Source: Candidatus Zipacnadia bacterium (GTDB taxonomy: Bacteria; Armatimonadota; Zipacnadia; Zipacnadales; UBA5352). Taken from it: a stretch of 43,092 nucleotides of DNA. The translations under genes were made by a program, and so were the position numbers. The stretch is from NCBI GenBank assembly GCA_029820045.1, contig JALGVE010000020.1:1-43092 (forward strand), written 5' to 3'. Below the pieces are notes generated by a model, which saw nothing but the letters and a program-made list of their open reading frames with translations, did not search any database and was not told the DNA's origin. Below, one piece after another: positions 8,220 through 18,081 of the stretch (the stretch's first letter is position 1; every line of letters starts with the position of its first letter).

Positions 8220-9302
8220 TCAGGCCACGGTCACGTCATCGCACAGGTAGACGTCCTGCACCGCGTTGAGGATCTTGACGCCCTCCTCCATCGGCTTCTG
8301 GAACGCCTTGCGACCGGTGATCAGGCCCATGCCCCCAGCGCGCTTGTTGATGACAGCAGTGCGCACTACCTGAGCGAGGTCGTCGCCGCCCGTGGAGGCG
8401 CCGCCGGAGTTGATCAGGCCGACACGGCCCATGTAGCAGTTGACGACCTGCCAGCGGGTCCACTCGATGGGGTGGTCCGGGATCAGTTCTCCGTTGTACA
8501 GCCTGTCGTTGGTGCGGCCGTACTTCTGGTCCCGCGACATCGCCGGGTACCCTCCGTTGCACTCAGGCTGCTTTTGCTTGACGATGTCGGCCTCGATGGT
8601 CACGCCCTGGTAGTTGGCTTGGCCGGTGAGGTCCGCTGCGAGGTGGTAGTCCTGATCTCGCTTGAACTCGGGATTGCGCAGGTAGGTCCACAGGACCGTG
8701 AACATCCCCAGTTCATGTGCGCGCTGGAAGGCTGCCGTTACCTCCTGCATCTGCCGGTTGCTCTCCTGCGAGCCGTAGTAGATGGTAGCGCCGACGCCCA
8801 CCGCGCCCAGATTCCACGCTTGCTCGACCGTGCCGTAGAACACCATGTCGGATTTGTTCGGATAGGCCAGAAGCTCGCTGTGGTTGAGCTTCACGAACAT
8901 CGGGATCTTGTGGGCATACTTGTCTGCAACCGCCCCCAGTACCCCGAGGGTTGAGGCGACGCCGTTGCAGCCGCCCTCAATGGCCAGCTTCACGATGTTC
9001 TCGGGGTCGAAGTAGATAGGGGCTGGTGCAAAGGAGGCCGCTGCGCTGTGCTCCATGCCCTGGTCCACCGGCAGAAACGACACATAGCCTGTCCCCGCCA
9101 GACGACCGTGGTCGAAAACGCGCTGAAGGCTTGTCTTGACCTGAATTGACCGGTCGCTTTCTGCCACCACGCGGTCTATGAAGTCGGGCCCAGGCAGGTG
9201 CAGGTCCTCAGAGCTGATACCTTTGCACTCGTACTCCAGCAGGTCGCTGGCCTCGTCACCCAACAACCTCTCAATCTCGCCTGTCTCTACGGATGTTGCC
9301 AT
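8220..9302 (-). CDS. fbaB: Class I fructose-bisphosphate aldolase (DhnA/FbaB family)
   Basis: 360 residues. I chose the ATG at 9302 because AGGAG lies 8 nt upstream; the frame extends 6 codons further. It shows the archaeal/bacterial DhnA-type TIM barrel: [13 protein letters not shown] near the N-terminus, [24 protein letters not shown], and [12 protein letters not shown] with [12 protein letters not shown] near the phosphate-binding end. A Schiff-base Lys mechanism is expected. It catalyses reversible aldol cleavage of fructose 1,6-bisphosphate and is often used in gluconeogenic metabolism. A 151-nt gap separates it from the unrelated-fold class II aldolase downstream. A PfkB kinase lies upstream, but I do not assume the kinase makes the aldolase substrate. 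Confidence 0.88.
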   Translation of the reverse strand: MATSVETGEIERLLGDEASDLLEYECKGISSEDLHLPGPDFIDRVVAESDRSIQVKTSLQRVFDHGRLAGTGYVSFLPVDQGMEHSAAASFAPAPIYFDPENIVKLAIEGGCNGVASTLGVLGAVADKYAHKIPMFVKLNHSELLAYPNKSDMVFYGTVEQAWNLGAVGVGATIYYGSQESNRQMQEVTAAFQRAHELGMFTVLWTYLRNPEFKRDQDYHLAADLTGQANYQGVTIEADIVKQKQPECNGGYPAMSRDQKYGRTNDRLYNGELIPDHPIEWTRWQVVNCYMGRVGLINSGGASTGGDDLAQVVRTAVINKRAGGMGLITGRKAFQKPMEEGVKILNAVQDVYLCDDVTVA

Positions 9303-9446
9303 GGTACGCACTCCTCTCACCCAGAAAAGCTCTTACTTGTGATGCGCCTAGTTACGTGCGTCGCCTTCATGTACTAGTTCGGGGCAGCGTGCCTTAATCC
9401 TCCTTCGACTTGTGGGTTTCGCCCGTGGAATGCGGGGCTACGGGAG

Positions 9447-10367
9447 CTAGAGCCGGATCGGTTCGAACTGGACCATCTCGCGAAGCCCGTCGCAGCGCAC
9501 GAGCAGCTCGGAGGTATGAAGCTGCTTCAGACCATCGAGCCCGAAGTCTTCAATGCTTGCGGAGGCTGCGATGGTTCCCACCACGACTGCCCGACGCAGG
9601 TCTCGGCTCTGGCAGTTGTCCTGGTGGGCCAGGAAACCGATCATGCCACCGGCGAAGCTGTCACCTGCCCCGGTGGGGTCCACGACATGGGCCAGCGGGT
9701 ACGAGGGGATGCCGAAATGCTCATCCCGGGACACTAGCGCCGCGCCGTATTCGCCCTTCTTGACGACGATGTAGTCGGGACCCAGGTCGAGCACTCGCCG
9801 GGCGGCGTCAGCGAGGTTCGGCGTGTCGGCGAGTTGGCGTATCTCCGTGTCATTGAGCAAAGCCAGGTCAACGCGGGAGAGCACCTCAAGCAGCGCCTCG
9901 CGCTCGTTATCAATCCAGTAGTTCATAGTATCGCACATCACGAAGCGCGCGTCTTCAAGCTGCTCGAGGACCGAGAGCTGAACCTGCGGCTGGATATTCG
10001 CCAGGAAGCAGTAACGGCTCTGGCGGAAGCTCTCCGGCAGCGTCGGGTGGAAGTCGGCGAAGACGTTGAGTTGTGTGTCCAGCGTCTCACGGTCGTTCAG
10101 GTCGTAGTCATAGACGCCGCTCCAGTAGAAGGACTTCCCTTCGGGCACTCGCTTGACCCCCGCCAGGTCCGCTCCTCTCGCTACCAGGAAGTCGAGCGCC
10201 TCCTGCGGGAAGTCACCGCCGACAATCCCAACCACGCGGGGCGTAGCCATCAGACTAGCCGCGGTCGCCGCGTACACCGCGGCTCCGCCGACTACTCGGT
10301 CCACCTCGCCGAACGGGGTCTTCACACTATCCAGCGCCATCGAGCCGACTATGAGGACTTCATGCAT
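9447..10367 (-). CDS. PfkB-family sugar/nucleoside kinase
   Basis: 306 residues starting at MHEVLIVGSMALDSV. A longer frame upstream only reads the opposite part of the glycosyltransferase gene region and has no family similarity. Ribokinase-fold marks are the N-terminal GGAAVYAATAAS and the C-terminal DPTGAGDSFAGG, which holds the catalytic Asp and anion hole. The middle (TLDTQLNVFADFHP, FLANIQPQVQLSVLEQ, CDTMNYWI) is typical of a widely distributed PfkB subgroup whose substrate is not established. It lies 57 nt downstream of the WecG/TagA fusion and one gene beyond ahcY. Adenosine, the product of AhcY, is a conceivable substrate, but this is speculation. No convincing Shine-Dalgarno is seen; a GTG two codons upstream is an alternative start. 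Confidence 0.85.
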   Translation of the reverse strand: MHEVLIVGSMALDSVKTPFGEVDRVVGGAAVYAATAASLMATPRVVGIVGGDFPQEALDFLVARGADLAGVKRVPEGKSFYWSGVYDYDLNDRETLDTQLNVFADFHPTLPESFRQSRYCFLANIQPQVQLSVLEQLEDARFVMCDTMNYWIDNEREALLEVLSRVDLALLNDTEIRQLADTPNLADAARRVLDLGPDYIVVKKGEYGAALVSRDEHFGIPSYPLAHVVDPTGAGDSFAGGMIGFLAHQDNCQSRDLRRAVVVGTIAASASIEDFGLDGLKQLHTSELLVRCDGLREMVQFEPIRL

Positions 10368-10423
10368 GTCCACGCACCGCGCTTGAAGTGTCCCAGCATG
10401 AGCCTGGGGGAGTGGGGAACGGT

Positions 10424-12232
10424 TCAGCACCTGTCCTTTGCGGTGCAGTCCGGTTCGACGGGCAAAGTCTCGGGCCGTTCCGAGTTGAACAGGAGGCTGT
10501 GCAGCGTCATCACGAACATCCTGGGCAGCGCGGCGAGCCGCGGGAGCCGTCGCGGGCGCTGGAGAGTGCGGTAGAGCCACTCCAGTCCCCAGTGACGCAT
10601 CCATACCGGCGCCCGTCTCACGTGACCGGCTATCACGTCAAAGCTGCCGCCCACGCCTATGCATACGGGCACCCCCAATTCCTCCAGGTGCCGCTTGATC
10701 CACTTTTCCTGCTTGGGTATGCCCATGGCCACGAACAGGACGGCAGGCCGACGCGCCTGTATATCCCGCACGACCTCCGCCTCTTCGTCCTCCGAGAAGT
10801 AGCCGTCCCGGCAGCCCGCCACCAGCAGACCGGCATATTGGTCCTGAAGCCGATCCGCAGCCTCCCGCGCGACGCCGGGCGCCGCGCCCAGCAGGTAGAC
10901 AGGTTTGCCCAGGCGAGCAGCTATCGCACACAGCCGCTCCATCATGTCCACGCCCGAAACGCGCGCGCTTATCGGCAGGTTCAGCAGGCGCGCCGCCACT
11001 ATGACGCCCTGGCCGTCCGCAGTAACCAGGTCAGCCTCGTTGATGATGGCTCGCAGCTCCTCATCGTCCTGCGCCCGCACCACGCTGGAGGTGTCGCTGG
11101 TGACAATCATGTGCGGGCCGCCCTCCCGGATGAAGCTCTCGGCGATCGTGAGGGCCTCATCCATCGTGACTGCGTGCAGCCGCACGTTAAAGAGGTTCAC
11201 TGCCGGCGGGCCTCCGACAAGGGAAGGCTGCGGCTCGTGCCTCAGCATTCGCAGTATCACAAAGAACACGAAGGGCCCGACGCTGATGCCGAACATCAGT
11301 GTCAGCAACTTCACCCAGAAAGGCTTGGCAATGAGCAGCACCAGCAGTATCCCCAGCGCACACATGTACGCGGCAACGCCGATGAGCACCCCGAAGACCT
11401 GGCTCTGAGAGTACCCCTGCTCGAGCAGCAACTCGTGCAGGTGGCGGCGTCGCTGGCCGATGTGCAGCCCGCGCCATCCCTCGCGGAGGCCTGACGCATA
11501 GGTAAAGGTCGCGCCGAAGAGGGGCACGCTGATAACAAAGAGCGGAAGCAGGGCGACCAGGGAAGCCGTGTGCTTGAGCGCCCCGGTCACGGCCAGACTC
11601 CCGATGAGCAGGCCCATGCCGTAGCTGCTCGGGCCTGCGGCCCCCCCGCAGATCTGCCCACAGGACAGAAGCTGGGCCAGGGACACTCCAGCAATCGCCA
11701 GCGCCAGCATTGGTGCGGTGTCGCCCGTGGCCCACGGAACGAGCCAGCAGACCACGTAGAAGGTCAAACCGCTCAGGGCGGCGATGCCGAACGACACACT
11801 TGGGATGGAACCCGCCCGCCCGAACAGCGATGCGCACAGCAGCAGCCACGCCGCGGTGATGACGGGGGAGAACCAGCCGAGGGGGTAGTATATGCTTGTG
11901 CCTGGGAGCTTGAAGGTATCAATGGCGACACCCTGCGTGGTCAGCGCCACGGCCACGGTAGCCACGAAAGCGATGCGAGTGATGGGGGGGGTCTCCAGGA
12001 CATCGGTCACGGCGACGAAGAGATAGAGCGCCACCGCCCCGATGACCGGGGCCAGCGCCTCTCGCGAGGCTCCGAGGAAAAACAGCACCAACAGCGGGAC
12101 AAAGAACAACAAGCCTCTCGCGTCCAGCCGCGTCCCGGGCTTGCCTTGCACTGGCTGCAGAAGCCAGCGCAGCAGGGAAGCCACTGCCAGCGTTCCTATG
12201 AGAATGGTCGTGAAGAGCGCCGCGTCTGCCAT
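10424..12232 (-). CDS. Fusion of degenerate MraY/WecA-like membrane domain with WecG/TagA/CpsF (GT26) glycosyltransferase
   Basis: 602 residues; AGAGGT lies 5 nt before the ATG. Residues 1-330 form about ten membrane segments with the outline of polyprenyl-phosphate GlcNAc-1-phosphate transferases: the end of a TM at 70-80, then LGWFSPVITAAW, then the loop near 194-210, then HLHELLLEQGYSQSQ at 264-278. The catalytic positions are replaced. The D-D motif is T76-D77, the NLIDGLDG region reads LFGRAGSIPS, GDSGS reads G197-A-A-G-P201, and IFDT reads LFGA (238-241). Residues 345-580 are an intact GT26 domain: VTADGQG with D406, ARVSGVDM, VAMGIPKQEKW. It probably transfers a sugar to a lipid-linked precursor at the inner membrane, using the front domain as anchor or acceptor-binding platform (inference). 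It lies 22 nt after ahcY. Confidence 0.85.
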   Translation of the reverse strand: MADAALFTTILIGTLAVASLLRWLLQPVQGKPGTRLDARGLLFFVPLLVLFFLGASREALAPVIGAVALYLFVAVTDVLETPPITRIAFVATVAVALTTQGVAIDTFKLPGTSIYYPLGWFSPVITAAWLLLCASLFGRAGSIPSVSFGIAALSGLTFYVVCWLVPWATGDTAPMLALAIAGVSLAQLLSCGQICGGAAGPSSYGMGLLIGSLAVTGALKHTASLVALLPLFVISVPLFGATFTYASGLREGWRGLHIGQRRRHLHELLLEQGYSQSQVFGVLIGVAAYMCALGILLVLLIAKPFWVKLLTLMFGISVGPFVFFVILRMLRHEPQPSLVGGPPAVNLFNVRLHAVTMDEALTIAESFIREGGPHMIVTSDTSSVVRAQDDEELRAIINEADLVTADGQGVIVAARLLNLPISARVSGVDMMERLCAIAARLGKPVYLLGAAPGVAREAADRLQDQYAGLLVAGCRDGYFSEDEEAEVVRDIQARRPAVLFVAMGIPKQEKWIKRHLEELGVPVCIGVGGSFDVIAGHVRRAPVWMRHWGLEWLYRTLQRPRRLPRLAALPRMFVMTLHSLLFNSERPETLPVEPDCTAKDRC

Positions 12233-12254
12233 CGGGACCTCTGCCTGCGGCAGG

Positions 12255-13556
<1,302 letters not shown>

Positions 13557-13697
13557 TTAGATACTGCACACGTGTATCGCTCTGGGCGCCCCCATATTCC
13601 ACCCCAGCGCCGGGTTTGCCCAGCGCGCGGAAGGTAAGCACTGCACTGCGGGAAGGGGACTCGGCGCCGCAGGGGCCAGCAACCGCTGGTCGGAGGC

Positions 13698-14735
13698 TTA
13701 CTCGGCGCCGCGTCGCTCGCCTCCGAGCGCCAAGCTGCTTGGCTGCCAGACTCGCAGGCCCTGGTGGTCGAAGTTGAACTCGATGCACTGCCCGCCAAGG
13801 TCTTCGACGGCCCTGCGCACGAGGTGTTCCCGGTCCGGCTGGCACAGCAGAACGATACAGCCCCCACCGCCGGCGCCGCAGGCCTTTCCGCCCAGCAGCC
13901 CGGCTGGCTGCGCGACCGAGAACAGCGCCTCGATCTTGGGGGTAGTCATCTCGTCATACAGACGTTTCTGGTTCTCCCAGTTGAAGTTAAGCACCTCGCC
14001 CATGCGGCGCAGGTCCTCGGAGGCGAAGGCGTCGCGCATCTCCAGAGCCGCTTCCCTCAGGTTCATCAAGGCCTCCGTTACCCCCGGCTCCTGCCGCTGG
14101 TAGGCGCCCATAACGCGACTGATGATGTCGCCTGACAGCCGCGACTTTCCGGTGTACACGAGCAGCAGCGCCTTCTCCAGCTCCAGAAGGAAGTCCTCGG
14201 AGGGCTCGATCTGCTCGACCTGAACCACGGAGTCCTCGAAGGTCTGAAAGGTCAGGCCGCCGTACGCCGCGATATACTGGTCCTGCTTGCCGCCCTGGAT
14301 GCCGAGTTCGTCAACCTCAAGCTCGTTTGCCATCGCTGCGATCTCGTGACGGGTCATGCTCCCGCCCTGGATCGCGTCTACGACGCCGATGAGCGCCACG
14401 CCCATCGAGGCGCTGGAGCCGGTGCCCGAACCCGGCGGCGCCTCGGAGCGCGTGAGCAGGCGGCCGCGGAAGTCCAGGTCCTTGTGCACCACGGCGGCCT
14501 TCAGCAGGTCAAGGGTCCCGTTGTATTCGAACTGCCGGATGTCCTTGACCTGGACGTACTCGTCATAGTCGGCGGACTCGAGCGCGAACTCGTCGGTGTC
14601 GCCGGGGATCAAGGTGGCATAGGAGCACCGGCTGATAGCGGCATTTACCACGTACCCACCCTTCTCCGTGCTGAAGGGTGGGACGTCCGTCCATCCGCCC
14701 GCGAAGTCTATGCGTACCGGCGCCCGTGCGCGCAT
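13698..14735 (-). CDS. GHMP kinase, D-glycero-D-manno-heptose-7-phosphate kinase / fucokinase-like
   Basis: 345 residues from the ATG at 14735, chosen because the family normally begins a few residues before APVRIDFAGGWTDVPPF. GTG at 14762 is an alternative, and the frame continues upstream into the preceding gene. The three GHMP motifs are present: the N-terminal RIDFAGGWTD (substrate), the ATP-binding PPGSGTGSSASM at about residues 100-111, and the C-terminal KACGAGGGGCIV. The closest recognised types are HddA, which phosphorylates D-glycero-alpha-D-manno-heptose 7-phosphate at C1, and bacterial L-fucokinase-like proteins. Context with an RmlD-type reductase and a GT26 enzyme supports a role in nucleotide-sugar or envelope-glycan synthesis. 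The exact sugar is not determined. Confidence 0.85.
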   Translation of the reverse strand: MRARAPVRIDFAGGWTDVPPFSTEKGGYVVNAAISRCSYATLIPGDTDEFALESADYDEYVQVKDIRQFEYNGTLDLLKAAVVHKDLDFRGRLLTRSEAPPGSGTGSSASMGVALIGVVDAIQGGSMTRHEIAAMANELEVDELGIQGGKQDQYIAAYGGLTFQTFEDSVVQVEQIEPSEDFLLELEKALLLVYTGKSRLSGDIISRVMGAYQRQEPGVTEALMNLREAALEMRDAFASEDLRRMGEVLNFNWENQKRLYDEMTTPKIEALFSVAQPAGLLGGKACGAGGGGCIVLLCQPDREHLVRRAVEDLGGQCIEFNFDHQGLRVWQPSSLALGGERRGAE

Positions 14736-14770
14736 CGCCTTGGGCTTGTCCAACGCTATCACACCCTTGC

Positions 14771-15643
14771 CTATTGCGTCTTGCCCATCGTGCGCACGTA
14801 TTCGACCAGGGCTTCCCGCCATGGACGCAGCGGCTCCAGACCCAGAGCCGCAAGACGCGTGTCGCCAAGCACGGCGTTGGTGGGACGTCTGGTAGGGCTA
14901 TCCCAGGCCGCGCTAGGGATGCCCTCGACTTCGATGTCGCTCAGCCCAGCCTCCTCAAGCGCAGCGAGCGCCAACTCCAAGCGCGTACATGCGCCTCGGT
15001 TGGTCACATGCACGATCCCCGTGGCCTCGGTGTGCAGGAGCCGCCAGATGGCTTCTGCCAGGTCCGGCGCGTAAGTCGGGCAGCCCCGCTCGTCATGCAC
15101 CACCTGCAGCCGTTTGCGCGAGCGGGCGGCCTTCAGGATGCTGGCGACGAAGTTCTTCCCGCCCGGCCCGTAGAGCCACTGGGTGCGCACAATGAGATGG
15201 TCAGGCAGGATGGCCGCGACCGCGCGCTCTCCCGCCAGCTTGCTCTCGCCGTAGACGGTCAGGGGCGCCGGCTCATCGTCCTCCAGGTACGGTTCGGCCT
15301 TTGTGCCCTCGAACACGTAGTCGGTGCTGACGTAGAGCAGCCGCGCCTGCAGCGCTTGAGCCGCATCAGCTACGTTCTCGGTCGCAACGGCGTTGCTTGC
15401 CCATGCCCGGTCCGGATCCCGGGTGCAGCCGTCCACATCGGTGTAGGCGGCGCAGTGTATGATGATCTCAGCATTCGTGGCCTGAAGGGCGTCCTGCGCC
15501 TGCTCGCGCACGCTCAGGTCGCCGTCGTCCCTGGTAAGGGCCGCCACGGACGCCCACGCAGGCGCGCTCTCGCAGACCTTGTGCCCGAGCATTCCGGCCG
15601 CGCCGGTGACTGCGACTCTGGTCAAGGCTGATTCCACCGTCAC
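14771..15643 (-). CDS. rfbD: dTDP-4-dehydrorhamnose reductase-like SDR protein (RmlD/RfbD)
   Basis: 290 residues with a GTG start at 15643. There is no clear Shine-Dalgarno, and GTG at codon 3 is an alternative. It is an extended short-chain dehydrogenase: the NADPH motif VTGAAGMLGHKV near the start, IIHCAAYTDVDGC, then STDYVFEG with the catalytic Thr/Asp region and YGESKLAGE (catalytic Tyr-x-x-x-Lys). RTQWLYGPGGKNFV is typical of RmlD, which makes dTDP-L-rhamnose in the last step of that pathway. No rmlA, B or C genes are in the window. It is the first gene of the minus-strand block and diverges from relA with a 118-nt gap. Because related RmlD-like enzymes act on other sugars, the rhamnose role is likely but not proven. 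Confidence 0.88.
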   Translation of the reverse strand: MTVESALTRVAVTGAAGMLGHKVCESAPAWASVAALTRDDGDLSVREQAQDALQATNAEIIIHCAAYTDVDGCTRDPDRAWASNAVATENVADAAQALQARLLYVSTDYVFEGTKAEPYLEDDEPAPLTVYGESKLAGERAVAAILPDHLIVRTQWLYGPGGKNFVASILKAARSRKRLQVVHDERGCPTYAPDLAEAIWRLLHTEATGIVHVTNRGACTRLELALAALEEAGLSDIEVEGIPSAAWDSPTRRPTNAVLGDTRLAALGLEPLRPWREALVEYVRTMGKTQ

Positions 15644-15697
15644 GAGGCTAGGTTAGCAGGTTGACCCTGCCGTGTCAACGTATCGCTTCTCGCGCAA

Positions 15698-15726
15698 TTG
15701 CGCGCTCATGCGCCGCGTGGTATACT
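15698..15726 (+). promoter_or_regulatory. Sigma70-like promoter of the Rel/SpoT gene
   Basis: TTGCGC at 15698-15703 and TATACT at 15721-15726 are separated by exactly 17 nt, which fits a -35/-10 pair. Transcription would begin near 15733, leaving a leader of about 30 nt that contains the AGGAGAAGG ribosome-binding site at 15751-15759. It lies in the divergent gap between the RmlD and Rel genes. Confidence 0.6.
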
Positions 15727-15761
15727 TCATAAGGCAAGACACGAGAGCGCAGGAGAAGGGC

Positions 15762-17954
15762 ATGGCAACCAGGCGACGGGGTACTATCCAGGACCTGCTT
15801 AGCCGGGTCAAGTACTACTGGCCCGAGCCTGAGATCGCACGGCTGCACGAGGCGTACGAGTTCGCGGCGGAGGCGCATCGTGACACTCCCCCGCGTCTCA
15901 CCGGAGACCCCTTCATCACCCATCCCCTCGCGGTTGGCGCGCTTCTGACCGAGATTGAGGCGGACCCTGCTACGGTGATCGCAGGTCTACTGCACGACAC
16001 CGTTGAGGACACCCAGGTGGAAGTCGAAGACATCGAGGGCCACTTCGGTGAGACGATAGCCGCCCTGGTGGACGGCGTGACAAAGCTGAAGCGCCTGCAG
16101 TTCACCAGCAGGCAGGAGGAGCAGGCTCGCAACCTGCGCAAGATGTTCCTCGCCATGGCGCGCGACCCCCGGGTCGTCATCGTGAAGTTTGCTGACCGCC
16201 TCCACAACATGCGCACGCTCGATCCACTCCCCCCGGAAAAGCGGGAGGCCACCTCCGTGGAGACGCAGCACATCTTCGCTCCGCTCTCCCACCGCCTGGG
16301 CATCTGGCGGTACAAGTGGGAGTTGGAGGACCGCGCCTTTCGTTATCTCGATTCGGCTCGGTATTATGAGATAGCCCGTCTGCTGGGGGCGGGTCGTGAG
16401 GAGCGCGAGCGCAGGATAAACGCCGTGCGCTCGGCGGTCATGGAGCGGCTCTCGGACGTCGGGATTCGTGCGCGAGTGCAGGGCCGAGCGAAGCACATCT
16501 ACTCCATCGCCCAGAAGATAGAGAAACAGGACATACGCTTCGAGGAGATAGCCGATCTCGCCGCTATCCGCGTCATCACCGATTCCGTGGAGAGCTGCTA
16601 CGGAGCGCTGGGCCTGGTGCACGATCTGTGGATGCCCATTCAGGGCGCCTTCACTGACTACATTGCCAAGCCCAAGTCGAACCAGTATCAGTCCCTGCAC
16701 ACGAAGGTCATCGGCCCCGACAACCAGCCGCTGGAGGTGCAAATCCGCACCTGGGGCATGCACCGGCTGGCCGAGTACGGGGTGGCCGCCCACTGGCGCT
16801 ACAAGGAGGGCCGAACGGATCTCCGCCTGGATGAGCAGATATCAATCTTGCGCCAGGTGCTGGAGCTGGACACCGACCTGAGCGAAAGCCACGAGTTCCT
16901 TGAACTGCTTGAGATGGACCTGTTCAGCGACCAGGTCTTCGTCTTCACCCCGGACGGAGATGTGATTGACCTGCCGGCCGGCGCGGGGCCCATTGACTTC
17001 GCATATCGCATTCACACCGAGGTCGGCCACCACTGCGTAGGCGCCCGCGTTAACGGGCACCCCGTGCCACTGAGCTACGAGTTCCAGAACGGCGACATCG
17101 TTGAGATCGTGACCTCCTCAAGCGCGGAGCCGAGCCGTGACTGGCTGGACCTGATAAGGACCTCGAAGGCCAAGGCCAAGGTGCGACGTTTCCTGCGCGC
17201 TAAGATGCGGGACGAGAACATTGCGGCGGGCCGGGGAGCCCTGCGCGACGCGTTGGATCGCCATCCTCTCGCGCTGCGCAATCAGGTGAACCTGGGCGAC
17301 CTCAGGAGCATGACAGAGAAGTTCAGCTTCTCAACCCCCGATGACCTGCTGGCGGCCGTCGGCTACGGCGACGTCGAGGCCGACACTGTGATTCGCGATC
17401 TGCTGGCGGAAACCGTTCAGCCCGGCAGCTTCGCGGAGGAAGCGCAGCAGCTCCTGCCCCAGGGGACTACGGCAAGCGCATCCGTGAGCGCTTCGGGCGA
17501 CTTGGTCAGCGTTGACGGCTTTGACGGTTTCAGTTGCCGCCTCAGTAAGTGTTGTAGCCCCCTGCCGGGAGACGACATCACCGGTTACGTCACGCGGGGC
17601 AGAGGTCTGACGATCCACCGCAGCGACTGCAAGAACCTCCTCTATCGCGCCGAGCGTGAGCCGGATCGCATTATCCCGCTGACATGGTCTGCCAAGGGGG
17701 AGGAGGCTGTCTTCCTTCACGATGTCGAGATCGTTGCGGTTGACCGGGTCGGCCTGTTGTCGCATATTACCGCCATCATCAGTGACTGCGGGATCAACAT
17801 CGTGGCCTCTCACACGCACACCACCGATTCCGGCCGCGCCCATCTGCATCTGACGCTGGAGATTCGCCGGCGCCAGGACCTCGACCGCGTCATGGCGCGG
17901 CTCGGACAGCTCATTGACGTGTTGAGCTGCCGCCGACTTGCTCCGACGCACTAG
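15762..17954 (+). CDS. Bifunctional (p)ppGpp synthetase/hydrolase, Rel/SpoT family
   Basis: 730 residues. The ATG at 15762 follows AGGAGAAGGGC; 30 upstream in-frame codons are not family-like and would include the promoter. Domain order is as in long RSH proteins. The hydrolase HD domain (about 30-190) has H54, H78-D79 and E82-D83 in LLHDTVEDT, and DRLHNM. The synthetase domain begins at GRAKHIYSI (241-249) and continues through IAKPKSNQYQSLHTKVIGP and VQIRTWGMHRLAEYG. A TGS domain (DQVFVFTPDGDVIDLP) follows, then the conserved-Cys region KCCSPLPGDDITGYVTRGRG and a C-terminal ACT domain. All hydrolase residues are present, so it should both make and degrade (p)ppGpp. It is monocistronic or followed after 127 nt by the DegT gene. 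Confidence 0.95.
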   Translation: MATRRRGTIQDLLSRVKYYWPEPEIARLHEAYEFAAEAHRDTPPRLTGDPFITHPLAVGALLTEIEADPATVIAGLLHDTVEDTQVEVEDIEGHFGETIAALVDGVTKLKRLQFTSRQEEQARNLRKMFLAMARDPRVVIVKFADRLHNMRTLDPLPPEKREATSVETQHIFAPLSHRLGIWRYKWELEDRAFRYLDSARYYEIARLLGAGREERERRINAVRSAVMERLSDVGIRARVQGRAKHIYSIAQKIEKQDIRFEEIADLAAIRVITDSVESCYGALGLVHDLWMPIQGAFTDYIAKPKSNQYQSLHTKVIGPDNQPLEVQIRTWGMHRLAEYGVAAHWRYKEGRTDLRLDEQISILRQVLELDTDLSESHEFLELLEMDLFSDQVFVFTPDGDVIDLPAGAGPIDFAYRIHTEVGHHCVGARVNGHPVPLSYEFQNGDIVEIVTSSSAEPSRDWLDLIRTSKAKAKVRRFLRAKMRDENIAAGRGALRDALDRHPLALRNQVNLGDLRSMTEKFSFSTPDDLLAAVGYGDVEADTVIRDLLAETVQPGSFAEEAQQLLPQGTTASASVSASGDLVSVDGFDGFSCRLSKCCSPLPGDDITGYVTRGRGLTIHRSDCKNLLYRAEREPDRIIPLTWSAKGEEAVFLHDVEIVAVDRVGLLSHITAIISDCGINIVASHTHTTDSGRAHLHLTLEIRRRQDLDRVMARLGQLIDVLSCRRLAPTH

Positions 17955-18081
17955 CCCTCGCCCCTCGTGTAACTTTTTCGCCCCGCGAGTCTCTAACAGT
18001 CAAAGCGACGAAGGCCAACGGACAAGGAATGGGCTGTCCCCCGTTGCCTATTGCCTGCTGTTCCACGGAGGAATCTCAACG

